Of a stretch of DNA of 64,000 nt, positions 18,436 through 25,374 are shown piece by piece. Numbering within the stretch: the stretch's first letter is position 1; every line of letters begins with the position of its first letter. The stretch is from JADKAC01 sp964492065 (GTDB lineage Bacteria > Bacteroidota > Bacteroidia > Chitinophagales > BACL12). Location: assembly GCA_964492065.1 (NCBI GenBank), contig CAZBHH010000004.1, positions 83,565-147,564 of the forward strand, read 5' to 3'. The notes under the pieces were generated by a model. That model ran no database searches. It was not told the origin of the DNA and saw nothing but the letters and a program-made list of their open reading frames with translations. A program made the translations under genes and the position numbers.

Positions 18436-19311
18436 CTATCTTCTGTACATCCTCCTGCTGAAAAAATTATGGAGTTCGGTGATATAGGATTTCTCGCTGT
18501 TGATTTGCATTGTGTCGGCACCCGATTTCATAAAAGTGGTTTCAAAGTATTGGGTGTTTTTTTCAAAATAGTCGCGGTAATTATTGCGCACCCGTTTGCT
18601 TCCGGTATCCACCCGGAATTTTTCACCTGTTTCCGCATCCCGCATATAGACGATACCTACATCCGGCAATTCTTTTTCCCTGCGATCCCATATCTGAACG
18701 CCTATCATATCGTGTCGGCGGGCAGCGATACGCAGTGGTTTTTCGTAATCAGCGCACATGAAATCGCTAAAGAGGAAAGTAGTGCTGCGCTTTTTAATGA
18801 TTCCCGAAAAGAACTCCAATGCCCTGGCGATATCGGTGCCTTTCCCCTGCGGCTTGTAGTCCAGCAGTTCGCTGATGATGCGCAAGATATGCGGTTTGCC
18901 TTTTTTGGGAGGGATAAACTTTTCAATTTTGTCGGTAAATAAAAGTACTCCCACTTTATCGTTATTATTTATGGCAGAGAAAGCGAGGACGGCGGCAATT
19001 TCGGTTATCAATTCATTTTTACTCTGTTTGATGGTTCCAAAGTAAGCCGAAGGGCTGAGATCTATCAGCAACATCACCGTCAGTTCCCGTTCTTCTTCAA
19101 ACACTTTGACATAGGGTTGCTGCATGCGGGCCGTTACGTTCCAGTCAATATTGCGCACATCGTCGCCATAGGTATAAGAGCGCACCTCGCTGAACGACAT
19201 ACCACGCCCTTTGAATGCGCTGTGGTATTCACCTGAAAAAATGTGTTGAGATAAACCTTTTGTCTTGATCTCAACCAATCGCACTTTCTTCAGCAATGTC
19301 GCCTTATCCAT
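18436..19311 (-). CDS. DUF58 domain protein of the MoxR/Bat operon
   Basis: A 291-residue soluble protein of the DUF58 family, which has a VWA-like fold. Diagnostic segments are GEYHSAFKGRGMSFSEVRSYTYGDDVRNIDWNVTAR (about residues 27-63), the degenerate MIDAS LLIDLSPSA at about 82, and FLFSDFM at about 187. DUF58 genes almost always follow moxR. The pair is thought to assemble or activate envelope or metal-centre proteins, but no defined substrate is known here. It is 34 nt after moxR and 4 nt before the next gene. Confidence 0.9.
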   Translation of the reverse strand: MDKATLLKKVRLVEIKTKGLSQHIFSGEYHSAFKGRGMSFSEVRSYTYGDDVRNIDWNVTARMQQPYVKVFEEERELTVMLLIDLSPSAYFGTIKQSKNELITEIAAVLAFSAINNNDKVGVLLFTDKIEKFIPPKKGKPHILRIISELLDYKPQGKGTDIARALEFFSGIIKKRSTTFLFSDFMCADYEKPLRIAARRHDMIGVQIWDRREKELPDVGIVYMRDAETGEKFRVDTGSKRVRNNYRDYFEKNTQYFETTFMKSGADTMQINSEKSYITELHNFFSRRMYRR

Positions 19312-19345
19312 GATTTTGGTTTATCCAGTCAAAACAGTGAAAATA

Positions 19346-20347
19346 TTACGGCACTTCCACCACGTTCAATATTTCAGAAATTATCTCTTCAGATGTCAGG
19401 TTTTCAGCTTCCGCTTCATAGGTGAGGCCAATGCGGTGCCGCATTACATCGTGGCATACCGCACGCACATCTTCGGGTATCACATAACCCCGGCGTTTGA
19501 TAAAGGCAAAGGCCTTGCTCGCCAAAGCCAGGTTGATGGATGCCCGCGGCGACCCGCCATAGGCAACCAGGTGTTTCAGTTTTGACAATTTATAATCCTC
19601 GGGTTTACGGCTTGCAAACACGATATCGAGAATGTAATTCTCGATTTTTTCATCCATATACACTTCACGCACCAGGTGCCTTGCCTTCAGAATTTCTTCG
19701 GGGCTCACCACTTGTTGAATAGCGGAACTGTCATTACTCACCTGTTGGCGGATAATGGCTTTTTCATCCTCTTTATTCGGATACGTAATTACAATTTTCA
19801 GCATAAATCTGTCCACCTGCGCTTCGGGTAACGGATAGGTGCCCTCTTGTTCAATCGGGTTTTGCGTCGCCAATACGAGGAAGGGTTCTTCCAGTTTATA
19901 GGTAGTTTCACCGATGGTAACCTGCCGCTCCTGCATCGCCTCCAATAGAGCGCTCTGCACTTTGGCGGGGGCCCGGTTAATTTCATCTGCCAGGATAAAG
20001 TTGGCAAAGATGGGGCCCTTGCGCACGGTGAAATTATTTTCCTTTTGATTAAATATCAATGTACCGATCAGGTCGGCGGGCAATAAGTCAGGTGTGAATT
20101 GCAGGCGGGCAAATTTTGCATGGATAGCGCTTGCCAGTGTTTTTATGGCCAGTGTTTTCGCCAGCCCCGGCACACCTTCCAGCAGGATATGGCCTTGTGC
20201 GAGCAGGCCGAGCAGCAATCGGTCGGTCATGTACTTCTGACCTATTATGGCCTTTGAAATCTCCATTCTGAGCAAATCGATAAAAGCGCTTTCCCGGTGT
20301 ATGCGCTCATTCAATTCGTGAATATCCAATGATGCGGTTGTTTCCAT
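19346..20347 (-). CDS. moxR: MoxR family AAA+ ATPase
   Basis: A 333-residue chaperone-like ATPase that heads the Bat operon. Visible motifs are Walker A GVPGLAKT at residues 58-65, Walker B with the ADEINRAP signature at about 117-124, sensor 1 (LVLATQNPIEQEGTYPLPEAQ-like) and the C-terminal lid (SPRASINLALASKAFA). MoxR ATPases work with VWA proteins, here BatA, BatB and the DUF58 protein, to remodel partner proteins. A -7 element TAACTTTG lies 34 nt upstream of the ATG, so transcription of the whole cluster probably starts here. Confidence 0.95.
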   Translation of the reverse strand: METTASLDIHELNERIHRESAFIDLLRMEISKAIIGQKYMTDRLLLGLLAQGHILLEGVPGLAKTLAIKTLASAIHAKFARLQFTPDLLPADLIGTLIFNQKENNFTVRKGPIFANFILADEINRAPAKVQSALLEAMQERQVTIGETTYKLEEPFLVLATQNPIEQEGTYPLPEAQVDRFMLKIVITYPNKEDEKAIIRQQVSNDSSAIQQVVSPEEILKARHLVREVYMDEKIENYILDIVFASRKPEDYKLSKLKHLVAYGGSPRASINLALASKAFAFIKRRGYVIPEDVRAVCHDVMRHRIGLTYEAEAENLTSEEIISEILNVVEVP

Positions 20348-20381
20348 TTAAAAATAGTATTTGAATGAACAATTAGAGGTG

Positions 20382-20389
20382 CAAAGTTA
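20382..20389 (-). promoter_or_regulatory. moxR-bat operon -7 element
   Basis: The minus strand reads TAACTTTG, a perfect TAnnTTTG, 34 nt before the moxR ATG. No -33 TTG is found at 19-21 nt spacing. Confidence 0.45.
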
Positions 20390-20490
20390 ACGACACTGGC
20401 TATTATAAAGTTTAGCGGCCGGAGCAAAGGAATTAAACATTACAAGTTAAATATTGTTAACTTGAAGCCTTACAAAATATTTAAAACCGT

Positions 20491-20898
20491 ATGGAAGAAA
20501 TCGTAAGAGCATCGGCAGTCACTGCTGGAACCAGATATAAAACGAGCTGCACCAGCCGCTCGCATTCGATTATTGCAGATGAGCCGTTGGACAAAGACGG
20601 CGGGGACTTAGGTCCTGCGCCTTCCGAATTGTTGTGCATGAGCCTGGCGGCGTGTACCAGTATTACCCTGACGATGTATGCGCAGCGCAAACAGTGGGAT
20701 ATCGGAGCCGTACACGTAAATGTCACCATGGAGAAAGTGGATGATAAGACCGTTTTCCTGAAGGAGATTCGATTCGGGAAAGATCCGGGAGAAGAAGCGG
20801 TGAAACGGCTGATGCAGATCGCCGACAAATGCCCGGTTCATAAGACGCTCAGCAATGCCATCGAGATAAATTCCCACCACATCAGCCGCTGGGAATAA
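20491..20898 (+). CDS. OsmC family peroxiredoxin-like protein
   Basis: A 135-residue cytoplasmic protein of the OsmC/Ohr fold, which reduces organic hydroperoxides through two cysteines. Both expected positions hold Cys: one in the central helix segment PSELLCMSLAACTSI (Cys at about 49 and 55) and one in ADKCPVHKTL (about 113). The form with a PxxxLLxxLAxC helix and a C-P-V-H motif is closest to the YhfA-like branch rather than Ohr. It stands alone between moxR and the pterin synthase gene. The upstream 90 nt are A+T-rich, without a clear promoter. Confidence 0.9.
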   Translation: MEEIVRASAVTAGTRYKTSCTSRSHSIIADEPLDKDGGDLGPAPSELLCMSLAACTSITLTMYAQRKQWDIGAVHVNVTMEKVDDKTVFLKEIRFGKDPGEEAVKRLMQIADKCPVHKTLSNAIEINSHHISRWE

Positions 20899-21003
20899 CA
20901 AAGGTATTTGCCTTTTGCTCCACTCTTGCCTCCGCGGTACATTATCAATGAGATGCGGGGAAAGTAGTAGCGGGCAATTGTGTATATGTTGGGACAACAC
21001 ACA

Positions 21004-21411
21004 TCATGCGGGATACTCAACAAAGTTATTCTCCGTTTCGAACAGGCGGATTTGCAATTCCAAATCCGGGGGCAGTTCGCCCTTTAAAATGTTGTAGATA
21101 ACCATTGCAATATTTTCTGCCGTCGGATTTAATGCGCTGAATTCGGGGATATCCATGTTCAGGTTGCGGTGATCAAAACGGCTGACGATCTGCCGTTTTA
21201 TGATGTCGCTCAATGTCTTCAGGTTTATAACGTAACCGGTGTCGGGATCTACCTCCCCGGTTACTTTCACTACGAGCGTGTAATTATGGCCGTGGTAATT
21301 CGGGTTGTTGCACACGCCGAACACCGCCTTGTTTCGCTCTGCGTCCCAGGCGGGATTGTGCAGGCGGTGTGCCGCATTAAACGTCGCTCTCCTGTAAACT
21401 GCTGTTTTCAT
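21004..21411 (-). CDS. 6-pyruvoyl-tetrahydropterin synthase / 6-carboxytetrahydropterin synthase homologue
   Basis: A 135-residue T-fold enzyme acting on 7,8-dihydroneopterin triphosphate. The zinc ligands are in FNAAHRL (His about 15) and YHGHNYTL (the two His of HGH), and the catalytic Cys is in CNNPNYHGHNY. The C-x5-HGHNY spacing matches the eukaryotic PTPS form rather than E. coli QueD (C-x3-HGH). A conserved FDHRNLN and the C-terminal glutamate region (RLFETENNF) are present. It could act in queuosine biosynthesis (QueD role) or make 6-pyruvoyl-tetrahydropterin. No queC, queE or folE lies nearby to decide. Confidence 0.88.
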   Translation of the reverse strand: MKTAVYRRATFNAAHRLHNPAWDAERNKAVFGVCNNPNYHGHNYTLVVKVTGEVDPDTGYVINLKTLSDIIKRQIVSRFDHRNLNMDIPEFSALNPTAENIAMVIYNILKGELPPDLELQIRLFETENNFVEYPA

Positions 21412-21421
21412 AACCGGGTAA

Positions 21422-21429
21422 CAAAGGTA
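21422..21429 (-). promoter_or_regulatory. TAnnTTTG -7 element of the pterin synthase gene
   Basis: The minus strand reads TACCTTTG, ending 10 nt before the ATG at 21411, so the leader would be a few nucleotides long. Confidence 0.45.
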
Positions 21430-21457
21430 ATTGATGAAATGTTGTTTAAAATTCGGC

Positions 21458-21465
21458 TAAATTTG
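21458..21465 (+). promoter_or_regulatory. -7 element upstream of a micro-ORF and holB
   Basis: TAAATTTG, with a TTG 24 nt upstream (21431-21433). It would start a transcript near 21472 that covers the 19-codon frame at 21502 and then holB. It is back to back with the divergent pterin synthase promoter. Confidence 0.45.
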
Positions 21466-21501
21466 TCAACTTCGGAATTAAAAGGTAAAACAAAATTTAC
21501 A

Positions 21502-21561
21502 ATGGATATTCCAACGGGCTGTGCGGGGTGGAACCCGTGCGGGATTGGTATTGTAGTATGA
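21502..21561 (+). CDS. Possible 19-residue micro-ORF upstream of holB
   Basis: An ATG-initiated frame encoding MDIPTGCAGWNPCGIGIVV, which stops 10 nt before the holB start. It lies about 30 nt downstream of a predicted transcript start. It could be a leader peptide, a small protein or chance; nothing here shows that it is translated. Confidence 0.25.
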   Translation: MDIPTGCAGWNPCGIGIVV

Positions 21562-21571
21562 AAACAGGAAC

Positions 21572-22726
21572 ATGCGCTTTGCAGATATAATAGGACAGGA
21601 ACAAATAATAAGTGAACTGCGGCGGGCGGTTGCGGAAAACCGTGTGAGCCATGCGCAGTTGTTTCTGGGGCCGCAGGGTTGCGGTAACCTGGCTATGGCG
21701 CTTGCATTTGCCCAATATTTAAATTGCGAAGACAGGACATCGGGAGATTCCTGCGGCGTATGCAACTCGTGCCGTAAGTCGGAAAAATTTATTCATCCCG
21801 ATATTCATTTTTCTTTTCCGTTTATTATTAAAGACAAAAAAGAAATCTGTTCGGACTGGCTGCCCGAATGGCGGTTGTTTTTGAAAAATGCGGTGTACGG
21901 AAATTATATCCGCTGGATTCAACAACTGGATGCGGAAAATAAACAGGGAAATATCAATGCAAAGGAATGTATGGATATTTTGCACAAACTCTCTTTTAAA
22001 AGTTTTGAATCCACGTTTAAAATTCTGATACTCTGGCTGCCGGAATTTTTGGAAAAGGAGGGCAACAGGTTGCTGAAGCTCATTGAAGAACCTCCCGGTA
22101 ACACCGTGTTTCTGTTTGTGGCAAATGACCAGGATTTGATTATCAATACCATCCTTTCCCGGCTGCAGATAGTGAAATTTCCCCGCTTGCAGCATGAGGC
22201 CATTGCACATGCACTCGCCCGTCAATTCGACATTGCATACGACAGTGCGCTGCGCATTGCCGCCATGAGCGATGGGGATTACAACGAGGCGATGGAATTG
22301 ATGGCGCTGCACGAAGGCGACCGCACACAACAGTTTCGCAATTGGCTGGTGCATTGTTCCAATAATGCGATGCATGATATACTGTTGTTTGAAGATGTAT
22401 TTGCCAAATGGGGAAGAGAGCGGCAAAAGAGTTTTTTTCATTACGGGTTGCATATACTGCGTGAAGTAGTAGTATTGCAGGCAGGAGCCGGCGCAATCCG
22501 CCGGTTGCCGGAGGAGGAAGTTGCACTCGTTCAAATACTTGCAGAACATTATACCCAAACACAAATTACCTATATTGCAAACCTGCTGGACAAGGCAATT
22601 TATTTCGTAGAGCGCAATGCAAATCCCAAAATTTTGTTTACCTATCTTTCCGTAAGTATTGTGAAAATTGTTAAAACAAAACAAGCCGGCGAAGCAAAGC
22701 CTTTCTTTGCGGGCTGGGCGGTGTAA
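21572..22726 (+). CDS. holB: DNA polymerase III delta' subunit
   Basis: A 384-residue clamp-loader subunit. The N-terminal AAA+ domain opens MRFADIIGQEQI and SHAQLFLGPQGCGNLAMA, followed by a zinc-binding cluster (CEDR...CGVCNSCRK, four Cys at about 52-68). The P-loop reads GPQGCGNLAMA, with Asn where an ATP-binding protein has Lys, so ATP hydrolysis is not expected. That fits delta', the stator of the clamp loader, which does not hydrolyse ATP. IEEPPGNTVFLFVAN and SRLQIVKFPRL are typical delta' segments. The stop codon forms part of the promoter element of ricT, which starts 12 nt later. Confidence 0.9.
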   Translation: MRFADIIGQEQIISELRRAVAENRVSHAQLFLGPQGCGNLAMALAFAQYLNCEDRTSGDSCGVCNSCRKSEKFIHPDIHFSFPFIIKDKKEICSDWLPEWRLFLKNAVYGNYIRWIQQLDAENKQGNINAKECMDILHKLSFKSFESTFKILILWLPEFLEKEGNRLLKLIEEPPGNTVFLFVANDQDLIINTILSRLQIVKFPRLQHEAIAHALARQFDIAYDSALRIAAMSDGDYNEAMELMALHEGDRTQQFRNWLVHCSNNAMHDILLFEDVFAKWGRERQKSFFHYGLHILREVVVLQAGAGAIRRLPEEEVALVQILAEHYTQTQITYIANLLDKAIYFVERNANPKILFTYLSVSIVKIVKTKQAGEAKPFFAGWAV

Positions 22727-22731
22727 ATTTG
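22724..22731 (+). promoter_or_regulatory. ricT -7 element overlapping the holB stop codon
   Basis: TAAATTTG, whose TAA is the holB stop codon. It ends 7 nt before the ricT ATG at 22739. Confidence 0.4.
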
Positions 22732-22738
22732 CAGAATT

Positions 22739-24019
22739 ATGAGTTGTACAGGATGTTCGGTAGCGATTGGTAATGGGGCGCCCAAGGGATGTGGCAGTAA
22801 GGGAAATTGTATGACCGGCGGTTGTAACCGCCTGAATACGTTCGATTGGCTGGCAGATTTGCCCGTGCCTGTCGAACAGCGGTTTTGGGTACACGAGGTC
22901 AGTTTTAAAAACGGTTTGCGCAAGGGTTTTTTTAAAAATATCAATCACATCGACCTGATGACGGGCGATATGGTGGTGGTGAGTACCGACAACGGCAATG
23001 ATGTCGGCAAGGTGAGCCTCAGCGGCGAGCTGGTGAAACTGCAAATCAAAAAGCGCAAAATGAAAATCACCGATGAATTTCTGCCGATACTGCGCATAGC
23101 CACGGGGAAAGACCTGGAGAAACTGCAGGAAGTGCGTTCAAAAGAAGGCGCCGTCATGTTGCGTGCGAGAGTAATTGCCCGCGAACTGAAGTTGGAGATG
23201 AAAATTGGCGAAGTGGAATTCCAGGCGGATAACCGGAAGGCAACGTTTTATTACACGGCGGATGAACGGGTGGATTTCCGGGAGTTGATAAAACTATTTG
23301 CCCAGGAGTTTAAGGTGAAGATTGATATGCGCCAGATCGGCGCCAGGCAGGAGGCGGGAAAAATTGGCGGCATAGGTTCCTGCGGCAGGGAATTGTGTTG
23401 CTCTACGTGGCTCACCGATTTTAAGTCGGTATCTACCGGCGCAGCCAGGTACCAGAATTTAGCGATCAACCAGGCTAAGCTGTCCGGGCAATGCGGCAGG
23501 TTGAAATGTTGCCTGAACTACGAGTTGGATACGTATATGGATGCATTGAAAGATTATCCCGATAATGCGGATTACCTCGATTCAAAAGCCGGCAGATATT
23601 ATTTGGTGAAAACGGATATTTTCAAACAGCGGATGGTGTACGAATTGCAAGGTTCCGGCCTCCAGTATGCGTTGGCGCCACAGAAAGTCGCCGAACTGCT
23701 CGCCGAAATAAAAAGCGGGAAGATCCCCGAAAGCCTCGAACCGTTTAAGGAGTTCCGCGAGGCGGAAACAGAAGTGGAATTTGATAAAGTAATCGGTGAG
23801 ATCTCGTTGAAGACCATTGAAAAATCGGAAAAGAAACGACACGATAAAAAGAGAAAAAATAAAAATCAGCAGAACCGAAACCTCCAAAATCAGCAGCAGG
23901 CAAATACAAGACACGTGCAATCGCCCGAGAAGCCGAATAAAAATAAGCCCAATTTCAATAAAAACAAACGGCGGAATAAGCGGAATAACAACAATAACCC
24001 CAACCAAAAGCCGGAGTAG
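22739..24019 (+). CDS. ricT: PSP1 domain protein, RicT (YaaT) family
   Basis: A 426-residue protein. The N-terminus is Cys-rich (MSCTGCSVAIGNG, then C-x5-C-x4-C; at least five Cys in the first 30 residues). A PSP1 domain follows (about 55-290) with the family's conserved cysteine pattern (GSCGRELCCSTWL at about 217-229 and GQCGRLKCCLNYE at about 250-262). In Bacillus, RicT is part of an Fe-S-bearing complex that promotes RNase Y-dependent mRNA maturation; the role in Bacteroidota is not established. The last 60 residues are an unstructured K/N/Q-rich tail suited to RNA binding. The order holB-ricT-gldH recurs in Bacteroidota. Confidence 0.85.
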   Translation: MSCTGCSVAIGNGAPKGCGSKGNCMTGGCNRLNTFDWLADLPVPVEQRFWVHEVSFKNGLRKGFFKNINHIDLMTGDMVVVSTDNGNDVGKVSLSGELVKLQIKKRKMKITDEFLPILRIATGKDLEKLQEVRSKEGAVMLRARVIARELKLEMKIGEVEFQADNRKATFYYTADERVDFRELIKLFAQEFKVKIDMRQIGARQEAGKIGGIGSCGRELCCSTWLTDFKSVSTGAARYQNLAINQAKLSGQCGRLKCCLNYELDTYMDALKDYPDNADYLDSKAGRYYLVKTDIFKQRMVYELQGSGLQYALAPQKVAELLAEIKSGKIPESLEPFKEFREAETEVEFDKVIGEISLKTIEKSEKKRHDKKRKNKNQQNRNLQNQQQANTRHVQSPEKPNKNKPNFNKNKRRNKRNNNNNPNQKPE

Positions 24020-24024
24020 CATTT

Positions 24025-24489
24025 ATGCGTATCTATCTCATCGCCTGTTTAACCCTGTGGTTATTTTCCTGCGATACTTCGCGGGTGTACGATAAGAATT
24101 TGCAAATAGCCGAGAAAGGCTGGCATTACGATGAGCCCCTGACGTTTACCGTTAGCATACAGGATACCACTGAATCGTATAACCTGTTTATCAATGTGCG
24201 GCATACAGACATGTACGCATATAATAACCTGTTAATGCAGTTGCGCACCATATTCCCCGATAGCACTCAACAGAATGACAATCTCAATGTAGTCCTCTCC
24301 GAAAACAGCGGCAGGTGGACGGGAAGTTGCGTTGACAACGTGTGCTATAATTCCGTGTTAATCCGCCCGGCATTCACGTTTCCCCAATCGGGTACTTACA
24401 CGTTTATTCTTACACAGGACATGCGAGTTAACCCCGTTACTGAAATTATGGATGTCGGGGTCAGGATCGAAAAGTTCGGCGTGGAATAA
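24025..24489 (+). CDS. gldH: Gliding motility lipoprotein GldH
   Basis: A 154-residue lipoprotein. The signal peptide ends in the lipobox LFSC (Cys17). The body has the GldH hallmark segment NVRHTDMYAYNNLLM (about 60-75) and a beta-rich C-terminus (FTFPQSGTYTFILTQDMR). In Flavobacterium, GldH is needed for gliding and its genes are linked with type IX secretion. It lies 5 nt after ricT, so it is probably in the same transcript. Its presence, with PorP/SprF and the many sorting domains, supports a T9SS-bearing and possibly gliding cell. Confidence 0.88.
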   Translation: MRIYLIACLTLWLFSCDTSRVYDKNLQIAEKGWHYDEPLTFTVSIQDTTESYNLFINVRHTDMYAYNNLLMQLRTIFPDSTQQNDNLNVVLSENSGRWTGSCVDNVCYNSVLIRPAFTFPQSGTYTFILTQDMRVNPVTEIMDVGVRIEKFGVE

Positions 24490-24569
24490 TTGCAACGACC
24501 TGCATGTTGAACATGTATTCGCATTACAACTATTGCCTTCTCAGGTGGCGACAATCAGACACAGGAGAA

Positions 24570-25334
24570 TTACGTTTCAAGTTCGATAACCATCGGGCAG
24601 TGGTCGCTGTGCATTGCCTCAGGCATGATGACTGCATTTTTTAACCGGGATTTTAGATTTTCACTAATGCCGATGTAGTCAATGCGCCATCCCTTATTAT
24701 TTGCCCGGGCATTCGCACGGAAGCTCCACCAGGTGTATTGGTGGGGTTCTTTGTTTACAAGGCGCAATGTATCCACAAACCCCGATTCCCAAAATGTATC
24801 CAACCACGCTCGCTCTTCGGGAAGAAACCCCGATGAGTTTTTATTGCCCACCGGGTCGTGGATATCAATCGGTTTATTGGCAATATTATAATCGCCGCAG
24901 ATAATTAATTTTTTGCGCTTCTTTTGAATCAGTTTCAGATAATCTAAAATAAAGTCGAGAAACGCATACTTGATCGATTGACGCACATCGCCTGTTGTCC
25001 CGGAGGGGAAATAAATACTGAAGACCGAAATATCCCCAAAGTCGGCACGAATTACCCGCCCCTCCTTATCGAAGTCGGGGTTGCCACATCCGTATTCGAC
25101 GTGATCGGGTTGCTGTTTACAGAAAATAGCTACTCCGCTGTACCCCTTTTTTTCGGCACAGTGCAGAAATGCATAGTAGCCCAGGTCGTTAAAAATTGTT
25201 AAATCCAATTGGTCGGCATGTGCCTTGAGCTCCTGAACACATACTACATCCAGCCCCGTTGTTTCTAACCACTGTATCCAGCCTTTATCTAAGGCGCTGC
25301 GGATTCCGTTTACATTATAGGTGGCAATTTTCAT
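24570..25334 (-). CDS. xth: Exodeoxyribonuclease III
   Basis: A 254-residue Mg-dependent AP endonuclease / 3'-5' exonuclease for base-excision repair. The EEP-fold catalytic motifs are in order: TYNVNGIRSA (Asn7), VCVQELKA (Glu34), the YFPSG region, ICGDYNIA (Asp and Asn at about 150), WRIDYIGIS (Asp at about 221) and SDHCPMVIEL (Asp-His at the C-terminus). The length matches the family. It is convergent with gldH and divergent from the sulfatase gene across 40 bp. Confidence 0.95.
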   Translation of the reverse strand: MKIATYNVNGIRSALDKGWIQWLETTGLDVVCVQELKAHADQLDLTIFNDLGYYAFLHCAEKKGYSGVAIFCKQQPDHVEYGCGNPDFDKEGRVIRADFGDISVFSIYFPSGTTGDVRQSIKYAFLDFILDYLKLIQKKRKKLIICGDYNIANKPIDIHDPVGNKNSSGFLPEERAWLDTFWESGFVDTLRLVNKEPHQYTWWSFRANARANNKGWRIDYIGISENLKSRLKNAVIMPEAMHSDHCPMVIELET

Positions 25335-25363
25335 TTTGATATCTTTATTATTTAATTACATAG

Positions 25364-25371
25364 TAACTTTG
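25364..25371 (+). promoter_or_regulatory. TAnnTTTG -7 element of the sulfatase gene, near-leaderless
   Basis: TAACTTTG ends 3 nt before the ATG at 25375, so the transcript would start at or inside the start codon. Confidence 0.45.
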
Positions 25372-25374
25372 AGA

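Noticed and set aside
18432..18521. Longer start for the Bat-operon membrane protein
   Set aside because: The extra 30 residues lie inside the DUF58 gene and would bury the signal peptide.
21169..21561. 130-codon plus-strand frame opposite the pterin synthase gene
   Set aside because: Most of it is antisense to a clear gene; only its last 19 codons, from the ATG at 21502, are considered separately.
24490..24569. CATGTTGAACATG inverted repeat between gldH and xth as a terminator
   Set aside because: There is no usable loop and no T-run on either strand.
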